A stretch of DNA of 64,000 nt. It comes from Acanthosoma haemorrhoidale. Taxonomy: Eukaryota > Arthropoda > Insecta > Hemiptera > Acanthosomatidae. The stretch is taken from positions 119,053,454 through 119,117,453 of the forward strand of contig OV884009.1 of the NCBI GenBank assembly GCA_930367205.1, given 5' to 3'. The position numbers and the translations under genes are program-made. This document shows, piece after piece, positions 27,015 to 36,509 of this stretch. Positions within the stretch are counted from its first letter, which is position 1. The number at the start of each line of letters is the position of its first letter. The notes below the pieces were generated by a model. It did not search any database, was not told the DNA's origin, and saw only the letters and a program-made list of their open reading frames with translations.

Positions 27015-27918
27015 TCAGTGCCCGTCGGCCCCCGGAGGGCCACCCCGAGGCGGACGCCGGGAGACAACGCCAAACCCAGGCCTCCCCATCACAGAGGGCC
27101 GAGACCCAGCGCGCCCCCCAGCCCCCGCCACGGGGCCACCCCCCGCAGCCGCCATAGTCATCGCCTTGGGGCCATCCTTAGGAGTTGGGAAATTCGTCGT
27201 AGCGATCCTCTTCGACTCCACCGCCTCAGGATCGCTCCTTGCCTCCTCCACCTTATCAGCCGGCTGCCTCTCCTGTACTACTTTCGGCGGCTTCTTCTTA
27301 TCCAATACCCTGAGAGCGACCTTAGTGAACCCATAGTTCAGCTTGAGCTTCCGCTTCTCAAGGTATTCCATGCTAGTCTCTGGGGCAGACAGGATCGCAA
27401 AGAAGCCATGCTTCTCCACCTTGGTGCCCAGGAGTCTCCATAATCTAATATCAGGTACCCTAGAGTTTTGGGTCCTGATCCTCTTCATGAAATGTTCTTC
27501 CAGAGGCATTTCTCCTGTAATGAAGGTTCCTACCTTCACGGTTTTATGAAGCTCCTCCACCTTTCCTACACGGAGCTCCAGATCCCCACTGATGTTAAAA
27601 TTGGGTACTATAATCGACAACCAGTCCTTGGTCTCCTGGTTGTCGCAGATTATGACACAGGCTCCCACATGTGGGTAAATTCCACTGAATTCAGCCTGTG
27701 TCCCTTTCTCTTCTTCCAGCTGATCGACAAATTTCATCAGCTGGCCCTTCATTTCCTCGCAATTCTCCTTCGTCAGCTGAGTGGACGGATATCCACTAGG
27801 GATAATCGCCACCCTGCTTCCTCCGGCAGCAATCGCGTAGGATGCAATACTAGCATCCCCACCCCTATGCCTCTTTGCCGTAGGCGCAGAGGTACCGGGT
27901 GAGGACCTAATCCTTTTC
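27015..27918 (-). pseudogene. LINE ORF1 (RNA-binding gag-like protein), 5'-truncated
   Basis: The frame is open to a TGA at 27017-27015. Its upstream 21 codons (starting at 27983) are antisense satellite, so the genuine LINE part starts about residue 22, at EKRIRSSPG. The middle (VGACVIICDNQETKDWL, ELRVGKVEELHKTVKVGTF, then a region ending RVPDIRLWRLL) resembles the DUF4780-type domain found in ORF1 of some insect LINEs; this is recognition by pattern, not a search. The C-terminus is Gly/Pro/Arg-rich. No CCHC knuckles are visible. The start codon and 5' UTR are lost, as expected for incomplete target-primed reverse transcription. The ORF2 ATG lies only 2 nt after the stop. Confidence 0.7.
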
Positions 27919-30799
27919 TCTAGAGGAACTATTAAGAATAGAACGAAGAATCCTAAGAAGGATCTACGGTCCCAAAAAGACACAAGAAGGACCCTCCTAA
28001 GGAATGCGTGTCTTCAGGTGATACTGCTGGATAACTCTACTCCCGATAAAAGGCTAGGGATAGAGGAACTATAACCAAACCCTAGGGCTAACTATGCTAG
28101 TTGTACTTCGTCGGGGTAACCCGGCCCAAACTAATTTTTAACAATATCATGAAAGAAGCTTCACAAAAGAAAGAATCACCAAACTAGAGAGACTAAGTTT
28201 TGCAACCAGTAACGTATATAACAAGAAAATATTTGTCTAATAAAGCAAAAATAAGAGACTACAACACAGTCGTTAAACCGATAATATTATATGGGACGGA
28301 AACCTCATGCCTCCCTAGTCTAGAGGAACTATTAAGAATAGAACGAAGAATCCTAAGAAGGATCTATTGCCCCAAAAAGACACAAGAAGGACACTTCTAA
28401 GGAATGCGTGTCTTCACGTGATACTGCCGGATAACTCTACTCCCGATAAAAGGCTAGGGATAGAGGAACTCAAACGAAACCCTCTAATGCTAACTACCCT
28501 AGTTGAACTTCGTCGGGGTAACCCGACCCAACACTAATTTTTAACAATATCATGAAAGCAGCTTCACAAAAGAAAGAATCACCAAACTAGAGAGACTAAG
28601 TTTCTCAACCAGTAACGTATATAACAAGAAAATATTTGTCCAATAAAGCAAAAATAAGAGACTACAACACAGTCGTTAAACCGATAATATTATATTGGAC
28701 GGAAACCTCATGCCTCCCCAGTCTAGAGAAACTACTGAGAATTGAATGAAGAATCCTAAGAAGGATCTATTGCCCCAAAAAGACACAAGAAGGACACTTC
28801 TAAGGAATGCGTGTCTTCACGTGATACTGCCGGATAACTCTACTCCCGATAAAAGGCTAGGGATAGAGGAACTAAAACGAAACCCTAGGGCTAACTATCC
28901 TAGTTGTACTTCGTCGGGGTAACCCGGCCCAAACTAATTTTTAACAATATCATGAAAGAAGCTTCACAAAAGAAAGAATCACCAAACTAGAGAGACTAAG
29001 TTTTGCAACCAGTAACGTATATAACAAGAAAATATTTGTCTAATAAAGCAAAAATAAGAGACTACAACACAGTCGTTAAACCGATAATATTATATGGGAC
29101 GGAAACCTCATGCCTCCCCAGTCTAGAGGAACTATTAAGAATAGAACGAAGAATCCTAAGAAGGATCTACGGCCCCAAAAAGACACAAGAAGGACACTCC
29201 TAAGGAATGCGTGACTCCACGTGATACTGCTGGATAACTCTACTCCCGATAAAAGGCTAGGGATAGAGGAACTCAAACGAAACCCTCTAGGGCTAACTAC
29301 CCTAGTTGAACTTCGTCGGTGTAACCCGACCCAACACTAATTTTTAACAATATCATGAAAGGAGCTTCACAAAAGAAAGAATCACCAAACTAGAGAGACT
29401 AAGTTTTGCAACCAGTAACGTATATAACAAGAAAATATTTGTCTAATAAAGCAAAAATAAGAGACTACAACACAGTCGTTAAACCGATAATATTATATGG
29501 GACGGAAACCTCATGCCTCCCCAGTCTAGAGGAACTATTAAGAATAGAACGAAGAATCCTAAGAAGGATTTACGGTCCCAAAAAGACACAAGAAGGACAC
29601 TCCTAAGGAATGCGTGTCTTCAGGTGATACTGCTGGATAACTCTACTCCCGATAAAAGGCTAGGGATAGAGGAACTGAAACGAAACCCTCTAGGGCTAAC
29701 TACCCTAGTTGTACTTCGTCGGGGTAACCCGACCCAAAACTAATTTTTAACAATATCATGAAAGAAGCTTCACAAAAGAAAGAATCACCAAACTAGAGAG
29801 ACTAAGTTTTGCAACCAGTAACGTATATAACAAGAAAATATTTGTCTAATAAAGCAAAAATAAGAGACTACAACACAGTCGTTAAACCGATAATATTATA
29901 TGGGACGGAAACCTCATGCCTCCCCAGTCTAGAGGAACTATTAAGAATAGAACGAAGAATCCTAAGAAGGATCTACGGCCCCAAAAAGACACAAGAAGGA
30001 CACTCCTAAGGAATGCGTGACTCCACGTGATACTGCTGGATAACTCTACTCCCGATAAAAGGCTAGGGATAGAGGAACTCAAACGAAACCCTCTAGGGCT
30101 AACTACCCTAGTTGAACTTCGTCGGTGTAACCCGACCCAACACTAATTTTTAACAATATCATGAAAGGAGCTTCACAAAAGAAAGAATCACCAAACTAGA
30201 GAGACTAAGTTTTGCAACCAGTAACGTATATAACAAGAAAATATTTGTCTAATAAAGCAAAAATAAGAGACTACAACACAGTCGTTAAACCGATAATATT
30301 ATATGGGACGGAAACCTCATGCCTCCCCAGTCTAGAGGAACTATTAAGAATATAACGAAGAATCCTAAGAAGGATTTACGGTCCCAAAAAGACACAAGAA
30401 GGACACTCCTAAGGAATGCGTGTCTTCAGGTGATACTGCTGGATAACTCTACTCCCGATAAAAGGCTAGGGATAGAGGAACTCAAACGAAACCCTCTAGG
30501 GCTAACTACCCTAGTTGTACTTCGTCGGGGTAACCCGACCCAAAACTAATTTTTAACAATATCATGAAAGGAGCTTCACAAAAGAAAGAATCACCAAACT
30601 AGAGAGACTAAGTTTCTCAACCAGTAACGTATATAACAAGAAAATATTTGTCCAATAAAGCAAAAATAAGAGACTACAACACAGTCGTTAAACCGATAAT
30701 ATTATATTGGACGGAAACCTCATGCCTCCCCAGTCTAGAGAAACTACTGAGAATTGAATGAAGAATCCTAAGAAGGATCTATTGCCCCAAAAAGACACA
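27919..30799 (+). repeat. RTE-derived satellite array, right block
   Basis: Seven further long monomers (starts of the GAGAGACTAAG motif at about 28190, 28593, 28995, 29398, 29800, 30203 and 30606; spacing 402-403 bp) with no short monomers. This edge carries its own subfamily (TTGTCTAATAAAGC, GTCGTTAAACCGATAATA, CCCTCTAGGGCTAACTACC), which is also found from about 21,781 to the LINE. The first units share rare variants with 22,860-23,660 (GAAGGACCCTCC, CTCTAATGCTAACTACC, CCAACACTAAT), so the LINE sits between two higher-order repeat copies. Confidence 0.95.
29003..30608 (+). repeat. 806-bp dimer higher-order repeat
   Basis: Two 403-bp monomer types alternate with a period of 806 bp. The frames starting at 29003 and 29809 encode identical peptides, as do the antisense frames at 29076 and 29882, and the GGATTTACGGTCCC monomers recur at 29,5xx and 30,3xx. 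The terminal monomer (with GAATTGAATGAAG, an in-frame stop) repeats one at about 28,593, 2013 bp away. Confidence 0.75.
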
Positions 30800-30960
30800 G
30801 GCTAAGATCCAACCAGGAAATTTACAAAGACACAAAAGACCTAGAAACGTACATAAGGATCAGGATAGCGTAGGTCAGAAGAAAGAAAACGGAAGCACGT
30901 ACAGATGATGAGGGAAAAATGGAAGGAATGGAAATACAAAAACAAGAATAGAACCGAAAG
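30800..30960 (+). pseudogene. RTE retrotransposon RT C-terminus, unamplified flank of the array
   Basis: Immediately after the last satellite match (AAAGACACA), the plus strand reads RLRSNQEIYKDTKDLETYI, then RIRIA, then a TAG. It matches what follows the RT thumb in RTE-type elements (GPxxxxxxWRxRSNxElYxxYKDxDlxxyIxxxRLxW), with the TAG at the position of the usual Trp. A 1-nt shift separates it from the satellite frame. Satellite monomers have unrelated sequence here, so this is the natural continuation of the source element rather than another repeat copy. After the TAG a Lys/Arg/Glu-rich stretch continues (VRRKKTEARTDDEGKMEGM), plausibly the protein C-terminus. Confidence 0.65.
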
Positions 30961-31284
30961 TAATGATATTCGCGTGGTATTTAAGGCCTTTCTGTACCAA
31001 AAAAAAAGAAGTTAAAAATTACTAAAACGAACCTAATTCAATTAAATTAATAGATTTTAATCAACATCCTAATTTATAAATAAATAAAAATATTTTATGA
31101 ATTCAAATTAATCAATTAAATAAACTAATAACAATGTTAGTACATTTTGCGATATTTCAAATTTAGATTGAAGGTGCAACATTTCTATATAAGTGAAAAC
31201 AGGTACTTATATCTGCTGCGTGGTTGACTACTAGATGTTCGGCCTGCCTTTTTTTTGTCTTTGTGCAATATTCTTCGAAATGTT
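30961..31284. other. AT-rich non-coding flank
   Basis: Very AT-rich sequence after the RTE relic, with a short A run near 31,000-31,010. I see no gene, RNA or recognisable repeat. Confidence 0.5.
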
Positions 31285-31473
31285 TTATTGCCCGTCCACC
31301 TGTTTTCTTAGGGTAGAGATGATTCGGCTCGCAAAGTTTATGTTTAATAATAAATTTGGAATCCTATGACAGTTATCCCATATTTTTCTTACATCGACAC
31401 ACCAAAGCTCACAAAACTTTTCAATGAGTGTTCGAACCTCATCAGAGCACCCACCTAATTTAAAATAGTCCAA
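31285..31473 (-). CDS. Short open frame of unknown identity
   Basis: 62 codons in an AT-rich background with a mixed, protein-like composition (GGCSDEVRTLIEKFCELW, four Cys, three Trp/Tyr). No family recognised. It lies between the satellite flank and a dispersed repeat and could be an old transposon scrap. It may equally be chance. Confidence 0.15.
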   Translation of the reverse strand: MDYFKLGGCSDEVRTLIEKFCELWCVDVRKIWDNCHRIPNLLLNINFASRIISTLRKQVDGQ

Positions 31474-31566
31474 TATTAATGTATGTGTCTAGTGACCGCT
31501 GACTACATAAGATTACCAAGTTTATAATACAATTATACTACATACAATTACCCGTGTACCAAGTAC

Positions 31567-31773
31567 CGTCTCCCCCAAACGATCCAGTTGGCCTCATTCC
31601 GGTTCACACTCACCTTTGGGATCAGGACGGTTTTCACCTACCCTCAGATACCGAGTGTGAACTCGTGGTATACCATGTAAACTACCTATAAAACCTAGCC
31701 TGTACCTCTTCTACTGAACATAGTGCACTGTCGGGGTACATACTTATCAGATATAGAGTCAGATAGCTCAATA
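31567..31773 (+). repeat. Unnamed dispersed repeat with conserved hairpin, copy 1
   Basis: Homologous to the reverse complement of 43,178-43,392 along about 210 bp. Shared blocks include CGTCTCCCCC, GATCCAGT, CCGGTTCACACTC, CCTACCCT, AGATACCGAGTGTGAA, AAACTACCTATAA, CCTGT and TCGGGG. Both copies hold an inverted repeat: here GTTCACACTC (31602-31611) pairs with GAGTGTGAAC (31653-31662) around a 41-nt loop. No coding potential was seen. It abuts a jockey RT scrap on the other strand. Confidence 0.7.
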
Positions 31774-31824
31774 GTAAGACCCGTCACCAAGCAATCATCC
31801 AATAGCTATTGTAATAGTTATAGA

Positions 31825-32040
31825 CTATTCAACTCCCTCTCCGTCATCAGGACTAGGACAACTAGGCCTCCTCGTGACGACTTGACAACCGGTGACCTCG
31901 AGAAAATTTCGAGATACCATTTCTTTTATGTCCGACGACTTGCATTTTCGACTTTTTTCTGTCCCCCATAGCTCTATTGCGTATGTCCAGATTGGCTGTA
32001 CAATTGGCAAAGTATAACTTTGTAGATTATTAATTTATTT
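31825..32040 (-). pseudogene. Jockey-clade RT C-terminal scrap
   Basis: The minus-strand frame reads LQSYTLPIVQPIWTYAIELWG, followed by the remnants of the next motif. LKPIWTYGIELWG is the hallmark of the thumb region of jockey-clade RTs. Only about 60 codons survive before stops and repeat sequence. It is on the same strand as, and downstream in reading order of, the 3'-truncated jockey element at 36.5-39.2 kb. Confidence 0.6.
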
Positions 32041-32059
32041 TCTATTGAGAGATGAGATG

Positions 32060-35000
32060 TCCTTCGAAGTAGTCTGTACAGTTGTCCAAAGCGTCTGTTT
32101 AGTTCTTGTCCTTTTAGCTTCGTGTGTGGGTTCCATGTTAGGATTTCAAGATGGAATCCTAAGGTATAAGTACAATACTGTCTCGGTTATAGGAAGAGGA
32201 ATGGAATTTTAAAAAACCAACTTACATTTAAAGTTTTAATCTTAAATATATTACCATTTATACAATATTTACATTATATTTTGTTTTCAAATTTTCCCTG
32301 GCCTAAACACTAGGTATGGAAGAATGGATGTATTTTATTTCACTAGCGGTGAGGCATTTGTGGTCCGTTTCTCTAGTTATTTCGTTTAATTCCTAGTCAA
32401 TATTTTTTGAAATAACGCGAAAAGGTTCTTAACATATAATATTAAGATATTCGATTGCTACTATATGTATACATATAATATATGTTTATATTATAAACAT
32501 ACTAATTTTCAAGTCAATGGACAGTTACTGACGTATCGTGAAAATGAGCTCGTGGTGAAGTTCCGTCACTGCACACACATCCCACATCTTAAGCACGGAT
32601 CGCCGTAGGCAGTCATAACTCTTGAAACATTGCCTTTGAACCACCTTAATGGCTTTTGAAGTATAATTAAAAGCTGCAAGACCTCCCAGGCCGAGGCGAC
32701 TGGCACAATGCAGTCATGTACCTAGTCCCTTAGTCGGTCAAGCTGGACCGCTCCCCACTAATGCTTCAAATAATTCTCACTACTGTCAATAACTAGTTAA
32801 TACCATTGTCTTTTCGTTATATTTAACATCGGTATTTTATCGCCTAACATTTGTTCATATCCATGATGAAATAAAAGTTTAGTACAAAAATTAAAAATAG
32901 TGTAACCATTAGCGTGCGATTGAGTGCGAAAACCATTTCAATGACTTTTTGTAATTATACTCTTATACGAATTATACTATAATACTAATTATAAGAAAAA
33001 ACTGAAATATTTTCAAGACGAGTAACACGTTTTGAGGTAATAATGAGGTGTAACTACGTCCCATAATGACCCTCTATCGGAATATACTTGTAATAACTAA
33101 CAACCTACAAATATCGATACAATTTTAAATTTGTCAAGCAACTTCAGTAGACAACACAAGTGCATGCCTTACTACATTGTCAAATTTCTATTTAAATACA
33201 ATTATTTAATAAAGTTTGTGCAAAGGTTTCGTAATTGCAAGTAGTTCCACTTATATAATATTTTTTTTTAGTATTTCTAGAGACAAAGTTAGTTTATATA
33301 CACAATTTAATTGCCAATATAAATTGGTGTTTATTTATACGCGCATGTTAATAATAAATTAAACATTTATATCTCGGCCCAAGATATTTGTACAAAAGGT
33401 AAAAATTATGAAGCACTCCATCTCAATTGTTTCATTCATTGATTAAAAGTGAGCACAGCTTCAATAAAATAACCACGTAACTATACAAATTATTTAGAGG
33501 AATTTATCAATTTAGTTGATAATTAACTTCAAGTATTGACTAGGTTAATAGGTAGTGTGCTAGGCAATGCAAAAATTACCTCACCATTCTATACACACAG
33601 GATAATGTATGGTATGTATTAATTATTGGCGTTCATCTTGTCAAAGTGACTCGTTCAACTTATTTATTTCATTTTATCTTACTTGGGCTCATTACATATG
33701 CTGTATGCCAAGTAGAGCGCCTCAAAACTAAAGTACGATTAATACGTAAAACTGAAATATCAACTTTTTTTATAGATAGGAAAACCGAAATAAAAAACAA
33801 CAACTAAAAGTTATCTTGTACAATATGTTTTTATGGTGAGAATTTCTGATTGTTCTATCGGTGGGAATATCACATAAGGGTTGAATAACCTTGTGGAGAT
33901 CTCGGATTCAGAATCATATTTTTATGAAGTAAAAAGTAATTGAGAAATTTGTGAGATCCAAATAAACTTTTAATGTTCTCAAGCGGACTGATCAAATATA
34001 AGGATTTTGTTATAGCTAACACGTGAAAGCTTGTTGGCGTCCACTTACAATATTTCGATAAGGCACGTGACTATAAATTTCGAACTAAAACATAAGGCAA
34101 ACGTAGTTAGTACTTTTTTATGATAACTTTTTCTATTACTTTTTATTCTTAGTCGAATTAATGTATTTAAAATCTACAAGAGCATGACATAGGCAATAAT
34201 GGCACTGAGAATATAAGAGTGAAAGCGATTGAATAAAAGGAAGGAGGAAGTTACTATCAGCGAGCGGCAAGGACAAAAGTCAAAAGTTCAATGATACAAA
34301 AATGAAACGTTTTCCTGTGGGAACGCAAATCACCCTAATTATAAGCAATTGTCAGGAATAATTTAGATCATTTTCAGTGACTCATCAATCCAAGTGTAAC
34401 GGTATGTGACAATTTTAATATAACAAAGCACAAGACACCTCTGATACACAAAGGTAACGGACATATAGTCCACTAAAGTTCCAACACATATATTATTAAT
34501 TAGGACGTAGAGATCTACAGTTTGATAACATTCTCAATGCAATAGGAAAATATTTATTATTTAACTCCAAATAAATATAGTGACAAATAACCCTTCATAA
34601 TTTTCATATTATATCATATTGGTGAATTTATTTTTAGCACCTTTGTGGAATTAAGTAACACACTATCATCTCTCTATGGGAAATTAATGTTGTGATGGCA
34701 CAAATTCTTTTATTCCTATTCAAAATTAGTCAAACATTTTTTTTTTATTACCAACTAATTATTTATGGCAGTTAATCAGGTTTTATTGTGATGGCAGTAT
34801 TTTCCATGTTACGACAACAAATGGGAGATTTACTTATTTTATCAATACCATGTATCTAGATCGAACATAGGACTTCCAAAGGTCAGCTCAGACAAACCAA
34901 GCTTCTTTGCTAAGGGAAAAAAACCTGACGGAACCCTAGAAGTCACAGAGAAAATGGGGCAGTATTGGCAAAAGATGGAACACTGAGATGAAGGAAGCAT

Positions 35001-35764
35001 TCAAATAGGATTAATGAAACGGATAGAATAGAATAACTAAAAACCAAATCGGCAAATTGTTACACATCGCTTAACGCACCACCATTCGTATTATACTAAA
35101 CTTATTTAAATTCTTAAAAAGGTGTCTATACTGATATACTTAGAATATGGCTAAAACAAATACTACCTTGTTTCGAACCAACTCACAGAGAATCACCTAG
35201 TACAAGCTAGGTGGACAAAAGTATATTCAAAGAATCGATTAATCTATGATCCCATAAACACCCCCCCCCCCATAGATCATAGTTCGAGGTAATAATTTTG
35301 GCAAACATTCTAGAGCGATGAGTCATAAGCGGCTGGAGTGAAGTGATAAGGTAACTCTATTAATGTAAATAATTTAGTTGCAATTTTGCAGTGCTTTCAA
35401 TAACATCTAACAACGTTCGAAGTGAAGAATAATATTGTTACTATGATAGATTTTACTTTAGAGGGTAACTATTTTTTTATTTTGTTTAAAATAAGAGAGA
35501 ATATGTAGTACAGGTTTTACATAAAACAGGTTTTGAAAAAAATACGTAAAAATTATAATATTTGTTTTCGTTAGTAATTTTTCAATGTATACAGTTTTTT
35601 GTATCCGCATGTATCCAGGTTAATTTTTTTAAATTGTATAGCGACAATCCTAAGTTGTACAATGATATGTAATTGAATAACACTTTGTTTCCCAAACTTT
35701 ATTATTATAAGTTATTATTTAATAATGGTGGAAACATAAGAAAGAAGGTTGAAGTTCTCATATA
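32060..35764. other. AT-rich region without supported genes
   Basis: About 3.7 kb. It contains an AT palindrome-rich stretch near 32,435-32,510, a less AT-rich patch at 32,520-32,760, a C11 run near 35,262-35,272 and a 40-codon open stretch near 34,860-34,985 (plus) that I do not recognise. No RNA gene, exon with convincing splice sites or recognisable transposon was found. Confidence 0.5.
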
Positions 35765-35905
35765 ATGGATTTTATTATGCCAAAGATTAGTGTTAGGGAT
35801 GTGACTCCTGAGTCAGTGAGGGATTTACAGTTAAAAATTTCAGTTTTTTCGTCAAAATTCTCTGAAAAGTGGGCTGCAACAAATATGATGTTGGATCGTT
35901 TTTAA
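35765..35905 (+). CDS. 46-codon open frame of unknown identity
   Basis: ATG at 35765 to TAA at 35905. Its codon content is less AT-driven than the surroundings (PKISVRDVTPESVRDLQLKI). No family recognised. It could be a fragment of a transposon protein or an exon; there is no splice-site support. Confidence 0.15.
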   Translation: MDFIMPKISVRDVTPESVRDLQLKISVFSSKFSEKWAATNMMLDRF

Positions 35906-36287
35906 ATAAAAATAAAAGTTTGTTAGAATAGTTAGATATAGAATTTAATATATTAAAATACAAAAACATATGCTTCAGCCCTGTGATGCCTCATCATTTA
36001 GAGGTCGGGCTTTAGGTTAGCCCAATTAGAACTTTGAAGACTGGTCTTTCAAGACCAAACAACGTAGGGTTAAAGACTTATATTCAATCGTGAAGTGGGA
36101 GTGAGTTGACCGCACCTGCTAATGTAGCAAATCGTTTGTCAGGTCACAGAAACGTAGATTAAAAAAGTTCGGAATCCTCAGAAAAAAGAAAATCTTGTGT
36201 TTATATTTGAAAAAAGATGTTGTTATTTGTTGTGGCAGGCAGTTGAACAGGGACGAGGCTATGGCGTATTATGGTGAACTTAAATAG

Positions 36288-36509
36288 ATGAGTAACTCTT
36301 ATAAAGAGACGCACAAGTGGTCCTTGAAGCTGAGACTTCCATCTTATAATAGTCTGTGTAAGTACAAACAGTTGTCTTACCATTCAGATGAGCATGTTTC
36401 TGTGACAGAAACGCGCGTCGAAATTAAACTTCAAGTCATACTAGATAAAACCACTGAAGGAGCGGAAATTGAACTTCTAAATAATGTACCTTCTAACTCA
36501 TCACATTAA
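36288..36509 (+). CDS. 73-codon open frame of unknown identity
   Basis: ATG at 36288 to a stop at 36509, ending exactly where the jockey fragment on the opposite strand breaks off. The C-terminal half is acidic (ETRVEIKLQVILDKTTEGAE). No domain recognised. Its end at the breakpoint suggests it belongs to the sequence that now replaces the 3' half of the jockey element. Confidence 0.2.
   Translation: MSNSYKETHKWSLKLRLPSYNSLCKYKQLSYHSDEHVSVTETRVEIKLQVILDKTTEGAEIELLNNVPSNSSH

Larger units (their letters stand above)
23668..27918 (-). mobile_element. 5'-truncated LOA/I-like LINE inserted in the satellite
   Basis: A 4251-bp non-LTR retrotransposon on the minus strand. In order it has the remainder of ORF1, an APE endonuclease, an RT, an RNase H, a C-terminal zinc knuckle, a 3' UTR of about 60 bp and a short tail of TAA-type repeats. 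Satellite sequence flanks both ends but at different monomer phases. Compared with the parallel monomer at 22,864-22,985, about 122 bp of target is missing, and no clear target-site duplication exists. RNase H downstream of the RT and the RT wording GCPQGGVLSPLLW point to the I/LOA group; I cannot separate those clades by eye. The copy is dead (ORF1 truncated, ORF2 deleted and stopped). Confidence 0.9.

Noticed and set aside
26054..27902. Plus-strand open frames opposite the LINE
   Set aside because: They are shadows of the minus-strand endonuclease and ORF1 coding sequence.
1734..30549. Dozens of 62-78 codon open frames across the tandem array
   Set aside because: They are the same RT-derived or out-of-frame segment of the satellite monomer repeated, not separate genes.
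1..30799. CENP-B box in the monomer (TTCGTCGGGGTAACCCGG)
   Set aside because: The spacing does not fit TTCGxxxxAxxCGGG; the resemblance is superficial.
1..30799. Telomere-like CCCTAG/CTAGGG motifs
   Set aside because: They occur once or twice per monomer as part of an inverted repeat, not as tandem short telomeric repeats.
1..30799. CRISPR-like array
   Set aside because: Repeats are contiguous units of 281-403 bp with no spacers, and the sequence is eukaryotic.
35262..35272. C homopolymer run as a functional element
   Set aside because: A lone homopolymer with no context; may be sequencing- or assembly-sensitive.
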